Positions 8,576 to 15,991 of a stretch of DNA of 64,000 nt are shown in pieces (position 1 is the first letter of the stretch; every line of letters starts with the position of its first letter). The stretch comes from Alphaproteobacteria bacterium. GTDB taxonomy: Bacteria; Myxococcota_A; UBA796; UBA2385. The position numbers and the translations under genes were made by a program. The notes below the pieces were generated by a model. The model did not search any database and was not told the origin of the DNA. It was given only the letters and a program-made list of their open reading frames with translations. Location: contig JACKEY010000009.1 in assembly GCA_020632755.1 (NCBI GenBank), forward strand, positions 1 to 64,000, given 5' to 3'.

Positions 8576-11374
8576 ATGGACTCCGACTACGCCGACGCCT
8601 TGACCGCCGACGGGCGGGACCTCAGCCGGGAAGCCGGCGCGGGCACGCTGACCCGCCCGCGGTTCCGGGACGAGGAGGTGGCCCGCGTGCTCTCGCTGCT
8701 CGACCAGGGCCGCAGCGTGCTGCTGGTCGGCGAGGCGGGGGTCGGCAAGACGGCCGTGATCCACGGGCTGGTGCACGCGGTCGCAGAACGCAGCGGCGGG
8801 CGCAGCGACGCGCGCGCCGGCGGGCGGGTCGCCCGCGTGATCGAGCTGTCGACGGCGACCTTGATGGCCGGCACCCGCTACCTGGGCGAGTGGCAGACCA
8901 AGGTGCGGGCCGTGGCCGAGGCCGCCGTGCGCGAGAATGCCGCGCTGTTCGTGCCGGACGCCTGGAACCTGCCGAGCGCCGGGCGGACCAGCAACAGCGA
9001 CACCAACGTGCTCGACGCGCTGCGGCCCTACTTGGAGCAGGGCCGGCTGGTGCTGGTGGCCGAGGCGACCCCGGCCGTGCTGCGCCAGATGGAGCGCACG
9101 CCCCGCTTCGCCGATCTGTTCGAGAAGATCGAGCTGCGCCCGCTGTCCGACGACCACGCCGCGGCGACGGTGCAGGCGGCGGCCGAGCACCGGGGCCTGA
9201 AGCTCGACGACGACGTGGTGCCCACGCTGCTCGACCTGACGGGTCGCTTCCTGCCGGCGCGCCCGCAGCCCGGACCGGCGCTCGACCTGCTGGCCCACGT
9301 GGCCGAGCGCGTGACCGAGCTGCCGCCGCACACGGCGGTGCCCAAGGCCTTCGTGGCCCGCGTCTTCGCCGAGCACAGCGGGCTGCCGGACTTCATCGTG
9401 CGCCGCGACGCGGTGATGAAGGCCGCCGACATCCGGACCTTCTTCAGCGAGCGGCTGGTCGGCCAGCAGGCCGCCATCGAAGCGGTCGTCGAGTGCATCG
9501 CCTTGTTCAAGGCCGGGCTGCAGGACCCGCGCAAGCCGCTCGGCACATTCCTGTTCGTCGGGCCCACGGGCGTCGGCAAGACCGAGCTGGCGCGCACCCT
9601 GGCCGAGTTCCTGTTCGGCAGCCGCGACCGGCTGCTGCGCTTCGACCTGGGCGAGTACAAGGACTACCACTCCTTCCAGCTGCTGCTGGGCGACCCGCGC
9701 GATCCCGGCCGGCCCGCCGCCCTGGTGGATCCGGTGCGGGCCCAGCCCTTCCAGGTGATCCTGCTCGACGAGCTGGAGAAGGCGCACCCCAACGTCTGGG
9801 ACGTGCTGCTGGGGCTGCTCGACGAAGGCCGGCTCACGCCGCCGGCCGGCGAGCCGGTCGACTTCCGCAGCACCATCGTCATCTGCACCAGCAACGTCGG
9901 CGCGCTGGGCAGCGACCGCCGGCTGGGCTTCGGCGAGGGCCCCGACAACGCCGCGCGGGAAGCCGCCATCCGCACCGCCCTGGAGCAGCAGTTCCGGCCG
10001 GAGTTCCTCAACCGCTTCCAGCAGGTCGTGGTCTTCCACGCCCTGAGCCGCGAGCAGGTGCGCGGGGTCGCCCGCCAGGAGCTGTCCCGGGTGCTGCGCC
10101 GCCAGGGCATCACCGACCGGGGCCTGGTGGTCGAGGTGGACGACGGGGCCATCGACCTGGCCATCGAAGAAGGCTTCGACGAGCGCTACGGCGCCCGGGC
10201 CCTGACCCGCGAGCTGCAGCGCACCATCGTGCTGCCGCTGGCGATGGCGATCATGGAGGGCGGCCCCGACCGCGGCCAGCTGGTTCGGGTGCAGCGCCGC
10301 GGCGCGCGGGTCGGCGTCGACCTGCTGTCCACGCCCGAGGTCCGCGCCCGGGCCCGCGAGGCCCGCCCGGTGCGGGTCGACGGCCGCGCCCTGACCCACG
10401 CGGACCTGGTCGAGCGCGCCGCCGCGATGGTCCAGGCCGCCGAGGCCCTGTCCCACGACGCCCACCGCCCCGCGCTGGTCGAGGAGCGCGACCGCCTGCG
10501 GGTCCTGCGCCAGGAGCCCGACTTCTGGAAGGCCCCGCGCGAGGCCGCCCGCGATCTGCGCGACCTGGACCGCATCGAGCGCGCCCTGGACCGGCTGGGC
10601 CGGCTGGAACAGCGGGCGAACGGGCTGGTGGACGCGCTGCGCGACGCGGCCAGCCGGGACGAGCGCCAGCGGCTGGCGCCCCAGCTGCAGCAGCTCGAGC
10701 AGCACCTGGCCAGCGCCCGCCGCGACCTGGTGGTGCTGGGCCGGGCGGGCGCCTGGGACGCCCTGGTCGAGCTCGCGCCGGTCGGCGGACCCGCCGCCCG
10801 CGATCTGGTCGCCGGCATCTACGTGAGGTGGGGCCGCAAGAAGGGGCACGGGGTCGACTGGCTGCGCGTGCCGACCGAGCCCGAGGAGCCCGCCCTGCTG
10901 GCCCTGCGCGGGCCGAGCTTCGCGGGCCTGCTGGCCGACGAGGCCGGGCTGCACCGCCTGGTGGCCGAGGAGGGGTCCTGCGCGGTCCGCGTCCGGGTCG
11001 CGCCCTGGACCGACGCGGTGCAGCCGCCGCAGTGGGGCGAGGCGAAGGCCCGCAAGGCGGTCAAGGGGCTGCCCGAGCCGGTGCGCAGCCGGCTGGAGGT
11101 CGGCTGGCGCGGCCGCGGGCGCACGGCCCCGCTGGTGCTGCAGGGCAACCGGACCATCGACGAGGCGCGGGCCCTGGCCCACGAGCTGCTCGGCAGCTGG
11201 GTCCGGCTGGCCGGCACCGCCGACACCAGCGTGCGCGTCCGCACCTACGACACCGTCGCCGGCTCGGTGAAGGACTACCGCGCGGGTACGCTGGCCCTGC
11301 ACCCGACCCTGCTCAAGCCCAAGGCGCTGCACGCGCTGCTGCAGGACCGGGTCGACCTGCGCCCGGAGCCCTGA
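8576..11374 (+). CDS. ClpB-like double AAA+ ATPase fused to a release-factor-2-like module lacking SPF and GGQ
   Basis: 932 residues from ATG 8576; there is no Clp N-domain and no middle coiled-coil. NBD1: Walker A GEAGVGKT at 52-59, but the Walker B position reads LFVPDAW (D128-A129), so the catalytic Glu is missing. NBD2 is intact: Walker A GPTGVGKT 329-336, Walker B ILLDELEKAH with D398/E399, then the TSNVGA sensor and the ClpB D2-small domain to about residue 600. From 647 onward the protein resembles RF2: EPDFWKAP (PCRF start), GIYVRWGRKKGHGVDWL (747), GPSFAGLLADEAGLHRLV (779) and RVRTYDTVAGSVKDYRAG (887) align by eye with prfB at 38851-39973. The stop-codon-reading SPF and peptidyl-hydrolysis GGQ are absent. 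Possibly a ribosome-linked unfoldase; this is inference. The O-methyltransferase gene follows with no gap. Confidence 0.85.
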   Translation: MDSDYADALTADGRDLSREAGAGTLTRPRFRDEEVARVLSLLDQGRSVLLVGEAGVGKTAVIHGLVHAVAERSGGRSDARAGGRVARVIELSTATLMAGTRYLGEWQTKVRAVAEAAVRENAALFVPDAWNLPSAGRTSNSDTNVLDALRPYLEQGRLVLVAEATPAVLRQMERTPRFADLFEKIELRPLSDDHAAATVQAAAEHRGLKLDDDVVPTLLDLTGRFLPARPQPGPALDLLAHVAERVTELPPHTAVPKAFVARVFAEHSGLPDFIVRRDAVMKAADIRTFFSERLVGQQAAIEAVVECIALFKAGLQDPRKPLGTFLFVGPTGVGKTELARTLAEFLFGSRDRLLRFDLGEYKDYHSFQLLLGDPRDPGRPAALVDPVRAQPFQVILLDELEKAHPNVWDVLLGLLDEGRLTPPAGEPVDFRSTIVICTSNVGALGSDRRLGFGEGPDNAAREAAIRTALEQQFRPEFLNRFQQVVVFHALSREQVRGVARQELSRVLRRQGITDRGLVVEVDDGAIDLAIEEGFDERYGARALTRELQRTIVLPLAMAIMEGGPDRGQLVRVQRRGARVGVDLLSTPEVRARAREARPVRVDGRALTHADLVERAAAMVQAAEALSHDAHRPALVEERDRLRVLRQEPDFWKAPREAARDLRDLDRIERALDRLGRLEQRANGLVDALRDAASRDERQRLAPQLQQLEQHLASARRDLVVLGRAGAWDALVELAPVGGPAARDLVAGIYVRWGRKKGHGVDWLRVPTEPEEPALLALRGPSFAGLLADEAGLHRLVAEEGSCAVRVRVAPWTDAVQPPQWGEAKARKAVKGLPEPVRSRLEVGWRGRGRTAPLVLQGNRTIDEARALAHELLGSWVRLAGTADTSVRVRTYDTVAGSVKDYRAGTLALHPTLLKPKALHALLQDRVDLRPEP

Positions 11375-12052
11375 GTGTCGCCGCCCACCAACGCCCCCCT
11401 GTCCCGCTACGTCGTCGACGACGTCGAGCGCTACCTGCGGTCCCTGCCCGCCGACCTGCCGCCCACCGACGCCGCCCTGCACGACGCGCTGATGCACAGC
11501 GCGCTGGAGCGCGGCTTCCCGTGGGTCGGCGCGCACAGCGGCCGCTGGCTGGAGCTGCTGACCCGGATGATCGGCGGCCGCCGCGTCTTCGAGCTCGGGA
11601 GCGGCTTCGGCTACAGCGCCTTCTGGTTCGCGCGGGCCGTGGGCGAGGGCGGGCAGGTGCTGGGCAGCGAGAAGGACGCCTGGGAGCACGAGCACTTCGA
11701 CCGGCTGTGGGGCGACCACGCGCTGCGCGGCCGGGTGTCCATCGCCCACGACGGCGCCTTCGAGGCGCTGGCCGCCACGACGGGGGCCTTCGACGTCGTG
11801 TTCTGCGACATCGGCAAGGCCGACTACCCGCGCGCCCTGGACCTGGCCCTGCCGCGGCTGCGTGTCGGCGGGCTGTTCCTGGCCGACAACACCCTGTGGG
11901 GTGGCCGGGCGACGAAGCCCGCCGCGCCCGACGACGATAGCGGGACCGACGCCCTGCGCGCCTTCAACGAGCGCATCCACGCCGACCCCCGCCTGCAGAG
12001 CCTGATCCTCCCCGTCGGCGACGGCCTCTCCGTCACCCTGCGGGTCGCCTGA
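11375..12052 (+). CDS. SAM-dependent O-methyltransferase, family 3 (catechol/caffeoyl-CoA type)
   Basis: 225 residues with a GTG start placed directly after the TGA of the AAA+ gene. The SAM-binding motif I is VFELGSGFGYSAFWFA (about residues 69-84), followed by a second acidic strand ending in SEKD and the DVVFCDIGKADYPRALDLAL segment, equivalent to the metal-binding Asp region of COG4122 enzymes. GGLFLADNTLWGG is the conserved motif after it. Such enzymes methylate hydroxyls of catechol-like small molecules using a divalent metal. The substrate is not indicated by neighbours; the tight packing suggests co-expression with the AAA+ protein. Confidence 0.85.
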   Translation: MSPPTNAPLSRYVVDDVERYLRSLPADLPPTDAALHDALMHSALERGFPWVGAHSGRWLELLTRMIGGRRVFELGSGFGYSAFWFARAVGEGGQVLGSEKDAWEHEHFDRLWGDHALRGRVSIAHDGAFEALAATTGAFDVVFCDIGKADYPRALDLALPRLRVGGLFLADNTLWGGRATKPAAPDDDSGTDALRAFNERIHADPRLQSLILPVGDGLSVTLRVA

Positions 12053-12110
12053 GCCCTCGCCTCTCCTCTCGGGACGCCCTCCCCGGGCCTCTCCTCCCCC
12101 GGAGCCGTGC

Positions 12111-13037
12111 ATGCGAACTCCTCCCTCCCCCGCCCTCCTGGTCCTCGCCCTGGGTCTGCCGGGCTGTGGCTTCCTGGCGGCCGGCGACGGCCCCGCCGTG
12201 CTCGCGTGGCGCGCCGGCGCCGGGTACTGGCCCGAGAACAGCCGGGTCGCCGTCGACAACGCCCTGGCCCAGTCCTACGACGGCATCCACGTCGACCTGA
12301 CGCTGACCAGCGACGAGCAGGCCGTGCAGGTGCGCGGGCCGTGGCTGCCCCACGAGACCTGCCAGACGCGGGACGGCGGGGCCATCACCGAGCGCCAGGT
12401 CCGGATCAAGGACCTGACCTTCGAGGAGCTCAACGACGGCTACGAGTGCGGCATCGCCGCGGACCCGGCCTTCCCCGACCAGCTGATCGCCCGCGACGGC
12501 GTGGCGCCCTGGCAGTACACCCTCGACGCGCTGAAGGCCGGCAACGGCGGCGGTCGGGTGCACGTGCACGTCGCCTATGTCGAAGGCGAGACGCCCGAGC
12601 CCGACGTCATCGCCCGACAGGTCCTGGACCCCTTCTTCGCGACCGACCCCGGCAACCCGCTGACCGTGTCCACCAGCGAGAAGGCGCTGATCCAGGCCAT
12701 GCAGGAGCACGCGACCGCCAGCGGCTACGCCGACCGCTTCGATCTCGCGGTCGAGTGGCCGGCTCCGCCCGAAGACGGCGCGGTCCAGGGCTACCCCCTG
12801 GGAGCCGACATCGGCTACACCTTCGGCGTGCTCGACCCCGTCGGCACGGCCGCCGGATGGGGCGTCGACGGCATCGTGCTGCCCGAGGCCTTCGCCGACC
12901 GGCAGCTGGCCCGCAAGGCGCGGGCCGCCGGCCTGACCGTCACGGTCCAGGTCGCCGACACCAGCTTCGAGCAGAACGCCTTCGAGAAGTGGCCCATCGA
13001 CGCCCTGCTGACCGCGACCCCGGAGCCGGCCCCGTGA
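12111..13037 (+). CDS. Glycerophosphodiester phosphodiesterase-like lipoprotein, probably inactive
   Basis: 308 residues. VLALGLPGC is a lipobox (Cys about residue 19). The first strand reads AWRAGAGYWPENSRVAVDNA followed by GIHVDLTLTSDEQAVQV. This mirrors the GDPD pattern HRG...PEN...E-x-D...T-x-D, but the catalytic His-Arg-Gly is Trp-Arg-Ala and the metal-binding E-x-D is H-V-D. The following HD of the family is also not obvious. I read it as a TIM-barrel GDPD homologue with altered active site, either a pseudoenzyme or one with another substrate. Its stop overlaps the GTG of the next gene (GTGA), so both are likely one operon of envelope proteins. Confidence 0.65.
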   Translation: MRTPPSPALLVLALGLPGCGFLAAGDGPAVLAWRAGAGYWPENSRVAVDNALAQSYDGIHVDLTLTSDEQAVQVRGPWLPHETCQTRDGGAITERQVRIKDLTFEELNDGYECGIAADPAFPDQLIARDGVAPWQYTLDALKAGNGGGRVHVHVAYVEGETPEPDVIARQVLDPFFATDPGNPLTVSTSEKALIQAMQEHATASGYADRFDLAVEWPAPPEDGAVQGYPLGADIGYTFGVLDPVGTAAGWGVDGIVLPEAFADRQLARKARAAGLTVTVQVADTSFEQNAFEKWPIDALLTATPEPAP

Positions 13038-13963
13038 AGCGCGCCCTCTGCACGATGACGATGGCCGCCCTGGCCGCCCTGGCCGCCCTGGCGCCGACCG
13101 CAGCGCAGGCCGGCGGCTTCGGCCTGGACCGGCTGGAGATCCTGTCCGAGGACAGCGGCGCCTGGCTCAACTACGAGTTGCCGATGGTCGCGGCCCGCCC
13201 GGCCGCCACCGGCGTGCGGTTCCTGACCCAGGTCCAGGCCACCTGGTACCTGCCCGTGGACGGGCTCGTGGTCGGCACCAGCCTGGAGTCGCAGTCCATC
13301 GCGCTGGAGAAGTCGTTCAACGTCGACCTCGCCGGCGGCGACTTCGGCTGGTACGGCGGCGTGCACAGCCGCCTGTTCCTGCCCCGCGGCCTGATGGCCG
13401 GCCTGGACTGGCGCAAGGACAAGCTGCGGCTGTCGGCCGGCGCGAGCCTGACCAACGCCAGCACCTGGCGGCGTCCCAGCCTGCGGGCCTGGTCGGTGCT
13501 GCCGACGCTGGGCGTGTCGATCCTGTTCCACGAGCGCGAGAAGCCGAAGCGCTACCGCGGCAAGCCCGAGGACCGCAGCCAGTTCCGCACCGACGGCGTC
13601 GATCCGCTGGGTCGCCCCTACGAAGGCGCTGCCCCGACCGACCCGCCCCCGACCGAGCAGCCGGCGAGCGAAGTGCCGGCGGGCGAGGTCCCGGCGGGCG
13701 AGGCGGTGACGCCCGGCGCGGTCGAGCTGCCCCGGCCCGACGGCGAGCCCACCCCGGGCGCGGTCGAGCTGCCCCGGCCGGACGACGAGGCGCCCGATGC
13801 GCCGGCCACCCCCGGGCCCGACGCCGCCCCGACCGGCCCGACCCAGGTCGACTTCGGTGGCCCGCAGCAGGTCGTGCTCCCCGGCGACGATCCCGTGGAC
13901 GTCGTCATCGGGGGCGGCGAAGAGACACAGGGAAATGACTCCTCACAAGACGGTGACGAGTAG
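13034..13963 (+). CDS. Exported protein with duplicated acidic Pro-rich C-terminal linker, unknown function
   Basis: 309 residues, GTG start overlapping the upstream TGA. Signal peptide: KRALCTMTMAALAALAAL through PTAAQAGG. Residues about 25-170 look like a short beta-rich domain (aromatic-alternating strands such as VQATWYLPVDGLVVG and FGWYGGVHSRLFLPRG, ending in VLPTLGVSILF) and may be a small beta-barrel. The last 120 residues are low complexity (Pro, Glu, Ala, Asp) with a repeated PGAVELPRPD unit at about residues 230 and 245 and a tandem VPAGE. Not a family I can name. Probably outer-membrane or periplasmic. Confidence 0.65.
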   Translation: MKRALCTMTMAALAALAALAPTAAQAGGFGLDRLEILSEDSGAWLNYELPMVAARPAATGVRFLTQVQATWYLPVDGLVVGTSLESQSIALEKSFNVDLAGGDFGWYGGVHSRLFLPRGLMAGLDWRKDKLRLSAGASLTNASTWRRPSLRAWSVLPTLGVSILFHEREKPKRYRGKPEDRSQFRTDGVDPLGRPYEGAAPTDPPPTEQPASEVPAGEVPAGEAVTPGAVELPRPDGEPTPGAVELPRPDDEAPDAPATPGPDAAPTGPTQVDFGGPQQVVLPGDDPVDVVIGGGEETQGNDSSQDGDE

Positions 13964-14006
13964 GCGGACAGCCGCCGGCTACCCTGCCGACCCCTGGAGG
14001 ACTCCC

Positions 14007-14402
14007 ATGCGCCGACTCTCCCTTCCCCTGCTGATGCTGCTGGTGGGCTGCGACGTGCCGGGCCTGGGCGGCTCGGGCAAGGTCGACGACACCACGGACG
14101 ACGGCGATGGCAGCAGCACCGACGTCGACGAGGACGACGACGACGGCTGGGAGCCCTGCGTCGAGACCTGGGTCGACTTCGTCGGCGACGAGGAGCCCCA
14201 CGTCGGCGACGACTGGACCGTGTGGCTGCGCTGCGACGGCGCCATCCTGACGGGGCCCACCGTCATCCGGCTGGACCCGGTCGAGGCGGCCTACGTCGAC
14301 GAGAACGTGCTGACCTGGGACCAGGCGGGCGAGGTCTGGCTCAAGGTGCAGACCGGCACCGAGTGGGCCGAGACCTGGGTGACGGTGCTGCCCGCGACGT
14401 GA
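14007..14402 (+). CDS. Small lipoprotein, unknown function
   Basis: 131 residues. LLMLLVGC gives a lipobox with Cys at about residue 15. It is followed by a Gly/Ser and Asp-rich spacer (about residues 20-48, runs of Asp) and a globular C-terminus of about 80 residues with two Cys (EPCVETWVDF and LRCDGAIL) and an Ig-like or beta-sandwich look (VTVLPAT at the end). The ribosome site TGGAGG sits just upstream of the ATG. Its TGA overlaps the GTG of the nucleoside phosphorylase gene. Confidence 0.7.
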   Translation: MRRLSLPLLMLLVGCDVPGLGGSGKVDDTTDDGDGSSTDVDEDDDDGWEPCVETWVDFVGDEEPHVGDDWTVWLRCDGAILTGPTVIRLDPVEAAYVDENVLTWDQAGEVWLKVQTGTEWAETWVTVLPAT

Positions 14403-15043
14403 GCGGCACGGATCGGCGCTGGCTGCTGGTCGGCGCGCTGGGCGTCGAGACCGCGCCCCTGCTGGAGTTGCTGGAGCGGCCGCGGCCGGTGAGCCCACGG
14501 CTGGTGGTGGGTCGCCTGCACGGCCGCGAGGTCGGCGTGCTGACCTGCGGAGTCGGGCCCGACAAGGCGCAGGCGCGCACGGCGGCGGCGCTCGCGCGGT
14601 GGCGGCCGGACCGGGTGGTGAACCTGGGCACCTGCGGGGCGCTGACGGACGCGCACCGGATCGGCGACGTGGTGCACGTGGGCGAGGTGATCGGCCACGG
14701 TCCGGTCGAGGCGCTGGGCGCGCCGGCCGTGGCGCTGGTGACCGTGCGGGCCGGCGTGTGGGACCCGCTGACCCGGGAGGCGCTGGCTGCGGAGGGTGCG
14801 GCCGTGTGCGAGATGGAGGCGCAGGGCGTCCTGCGCGCCAGCGAGCTGGCCGGGGTCCGGGCCCACATCGCCAAGGTCGTGAGCGACAAGGCCGGCGGCG
14901 AGGACGATCCCGCGATCCCCGCGGCACGGCGGGCCCAGGCGCGGCCGGGCCCCGTCGACGTGGCGGTGTTCAAGGCACGGGCGCTGCGCCTGTCGCGCCG
15001 GCACCTGGCGCCGCTGGTCGACCGCTGGCTGCGCCCGGACTGA
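14399..15043 (+). CDS. Nucleoside phosphorylase / MTA-SAH nucleosidase-like protein
   Basis: 214 residues from a GTG that overlaps the upstream stop (GTGA). Family features: the N-terminal strand WLLVGALGVETAPLL, the VLTCGVGPDKAQARTAAAL glycine-rich loop, VVNLGTCGALTDAHRIGDVV, and CEMEAQGVLRASELAGV, which carries the ribose-binding MEA motif. AHIAKVVSDKAG contains the catalytic Asp equivalent (S-D). It is a compact member of the phosphorylase superfamily 1, cleaving the glycosidic bond of purine or thio-nucleosides, or acting in a futalosine-like route. The substrate is not determinable here. Confidence 0.8.
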   Translation: MSGTDRRWLLVGALGVETAPLLELLERPRPVSPRLVVGRLHGREVGVLTCGVGPDKAQARTAAALARWRPDRVVNLGTCGALTDAHRIGDVVHVGEVIGHGPVEALGAPAVALVTVRAGVWDPLTREALAAEGAAVCEMEAQGVLRASELAGVRAHIAKVVSDKAGGEDDPAIPAARRAQARPGPVDVAVFKARALRLSRRHLAPLVDRWLRPD

Positions 15044-15057
15044 TACTGGAACGCTTC

Positions 15058-15133
15058 GATCACTCCGACCGTTCGCCTCCGCCTCGACACCGACTGCGTC
15101 GGTGCACTCGGCTCCGGCGTCCGACGGAGTGAT
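15058..15133. repeat. Inverted repeat enclosing a 6-bp hairpin in the gap after the phosphorylase gene
   Basis: GATCACTCCG (15058-15067) is matched perfectly by CGGAGTGATC (15124-15133). Between them, CACCGA (15088-15093) and TCGGTG (15099-15104) close a 5-nt loop. The gap between the phosphorylase and SDR genes therefore can fold as a nested cruciform. It may be a factor-independent terminator without a T-run or a protein site. GAACGCTT-GATCACTCC, which includes the left arm, recurs at 27080-27097. Confidence 0.4.
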
Positions 15134-15190
15134 CTGCGCGGTTCGGTCTGAGCCCCGCGGGATAGCTCCTGCGCTCTCCCCGGAGCCGAC

Positions 15191-15976
15191 ATGACCGACT
15201 CTCGCCACGCTGGCCACCACTTCCTCGTCACCGGCGCGGGCACCGGCATCGGCCGGGCGATCGCCCTGCGCCTGGCCGCCGAGGGCGCCGCGCTGTCGCT
15301 CCTCGCCCGCAACCCCGACCGGCTGCGGGACACCGCCGACCAGGCGGCGGAAGCCGGGGCCGCGTCGGTGCTGGTCACCGCCTGCGACGTGCGCGATCGC
15401 GACCTGGTGGACCGGGCCGTCGACGCCGCCGCCGCCGCCCAGGGGCCCTTCTTCGGCGTCGTCGCCAACGCCGGCGTCGGCGGGCCCAACGACCCGGGCC
15501 CAGACGACCGCTTCGACGACCTGGTCCAGACGAACCTGGTCGGCACCTACAGCACCCTGCGGGCCGTGCAGCGCCACCTGGCGCCGGGCCCCGACCCGCG
15601 CCACATGGTCGTGATCTCCAGCATCCTCGGGAGGTTCGGCGTGCCCGGCTACACCGGCTACTGCGCCAGCAAGTCCGCCCTGCTGGGGCTGGTGCGCGCC
15701 CTGGCGATGGAGCTGGCCGGCGACCACGTCCAGGTCAACGCCATCTGCCCGGGCTGGGTCGAGACCGAGATGGCCTGGGAAGGCATCGACGGCATGGCGG
15801 CCGCCATGGGCACCACCCGCGAGCAGGCCTTCGCCGAGGCCATGAAGGCCGTGCCGCTCGGCCGCATGGGCCAGCCGACCGAGATCGCCGGCGTGGTGGC
15901 GTGGCTGGTCGGGCCCGACGGGCGCGGCGTCACCGGCCAGGGCATCGACGTCAACGGCGGCGCCTGGATGGGCTGA
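15191..15976 (+). CDS. Short-chain dehydrogenase/reductase (classical SDR)
   Basis: 261 residues, ATG start. Cofactor loop TGAGTGIG (residues 15-22), ACDVRD, and NAGVGG. The catalytic triad is Ser in VVISSILG, then Tyr and Lys in YTGYCASKSALLG. PGWVETEM follows and the C-terminus ends GQGIDVNGGAWMG. The acidic/basic residue pattern after the second strand (LLARNPDRL) favours NADP. Similar enzymes are annotated as 3-oxoacyl-ACP reductase-like or 3-hydroxybutyrate dehydrogenase-like; the substrate is unknown. It is convergent with the sigma-54 activator, with only 15 nt between stops. Confidence 0.9.
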   Translation: MTDSRHAGHHFLVTGAGTGIGRAIALRLAAEGAALSLLARNPDRLRDTADQAAEAGAASVLVTACDVRDRDLVDRAVDAAAAAQGPFFGVVANAGVGGPNDPGPDDRFDDLVQTNLVGTYSTLRAVQRHLAPGPDPRHMVVISSILGRFGVPGYTGYCASKSALLGLVRALAMELAGDHVQVNAICPGWVETEMAWEGIDGMAAAMGTTREQAFAEAMKAVPLGRMGQPTEIAGVVAWLVGPDGRGVTGQGIDVNGGAWMG

Positions 15977-15991
15977 GGGCGCGGGACGCCG

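Noticed and set aside
8299..12259. 1200-codon frames overlapping the AAA+ gene on both strands
   Set aside because: Composition is that of a shadow frame and the AAA+ frame has clear motifs.
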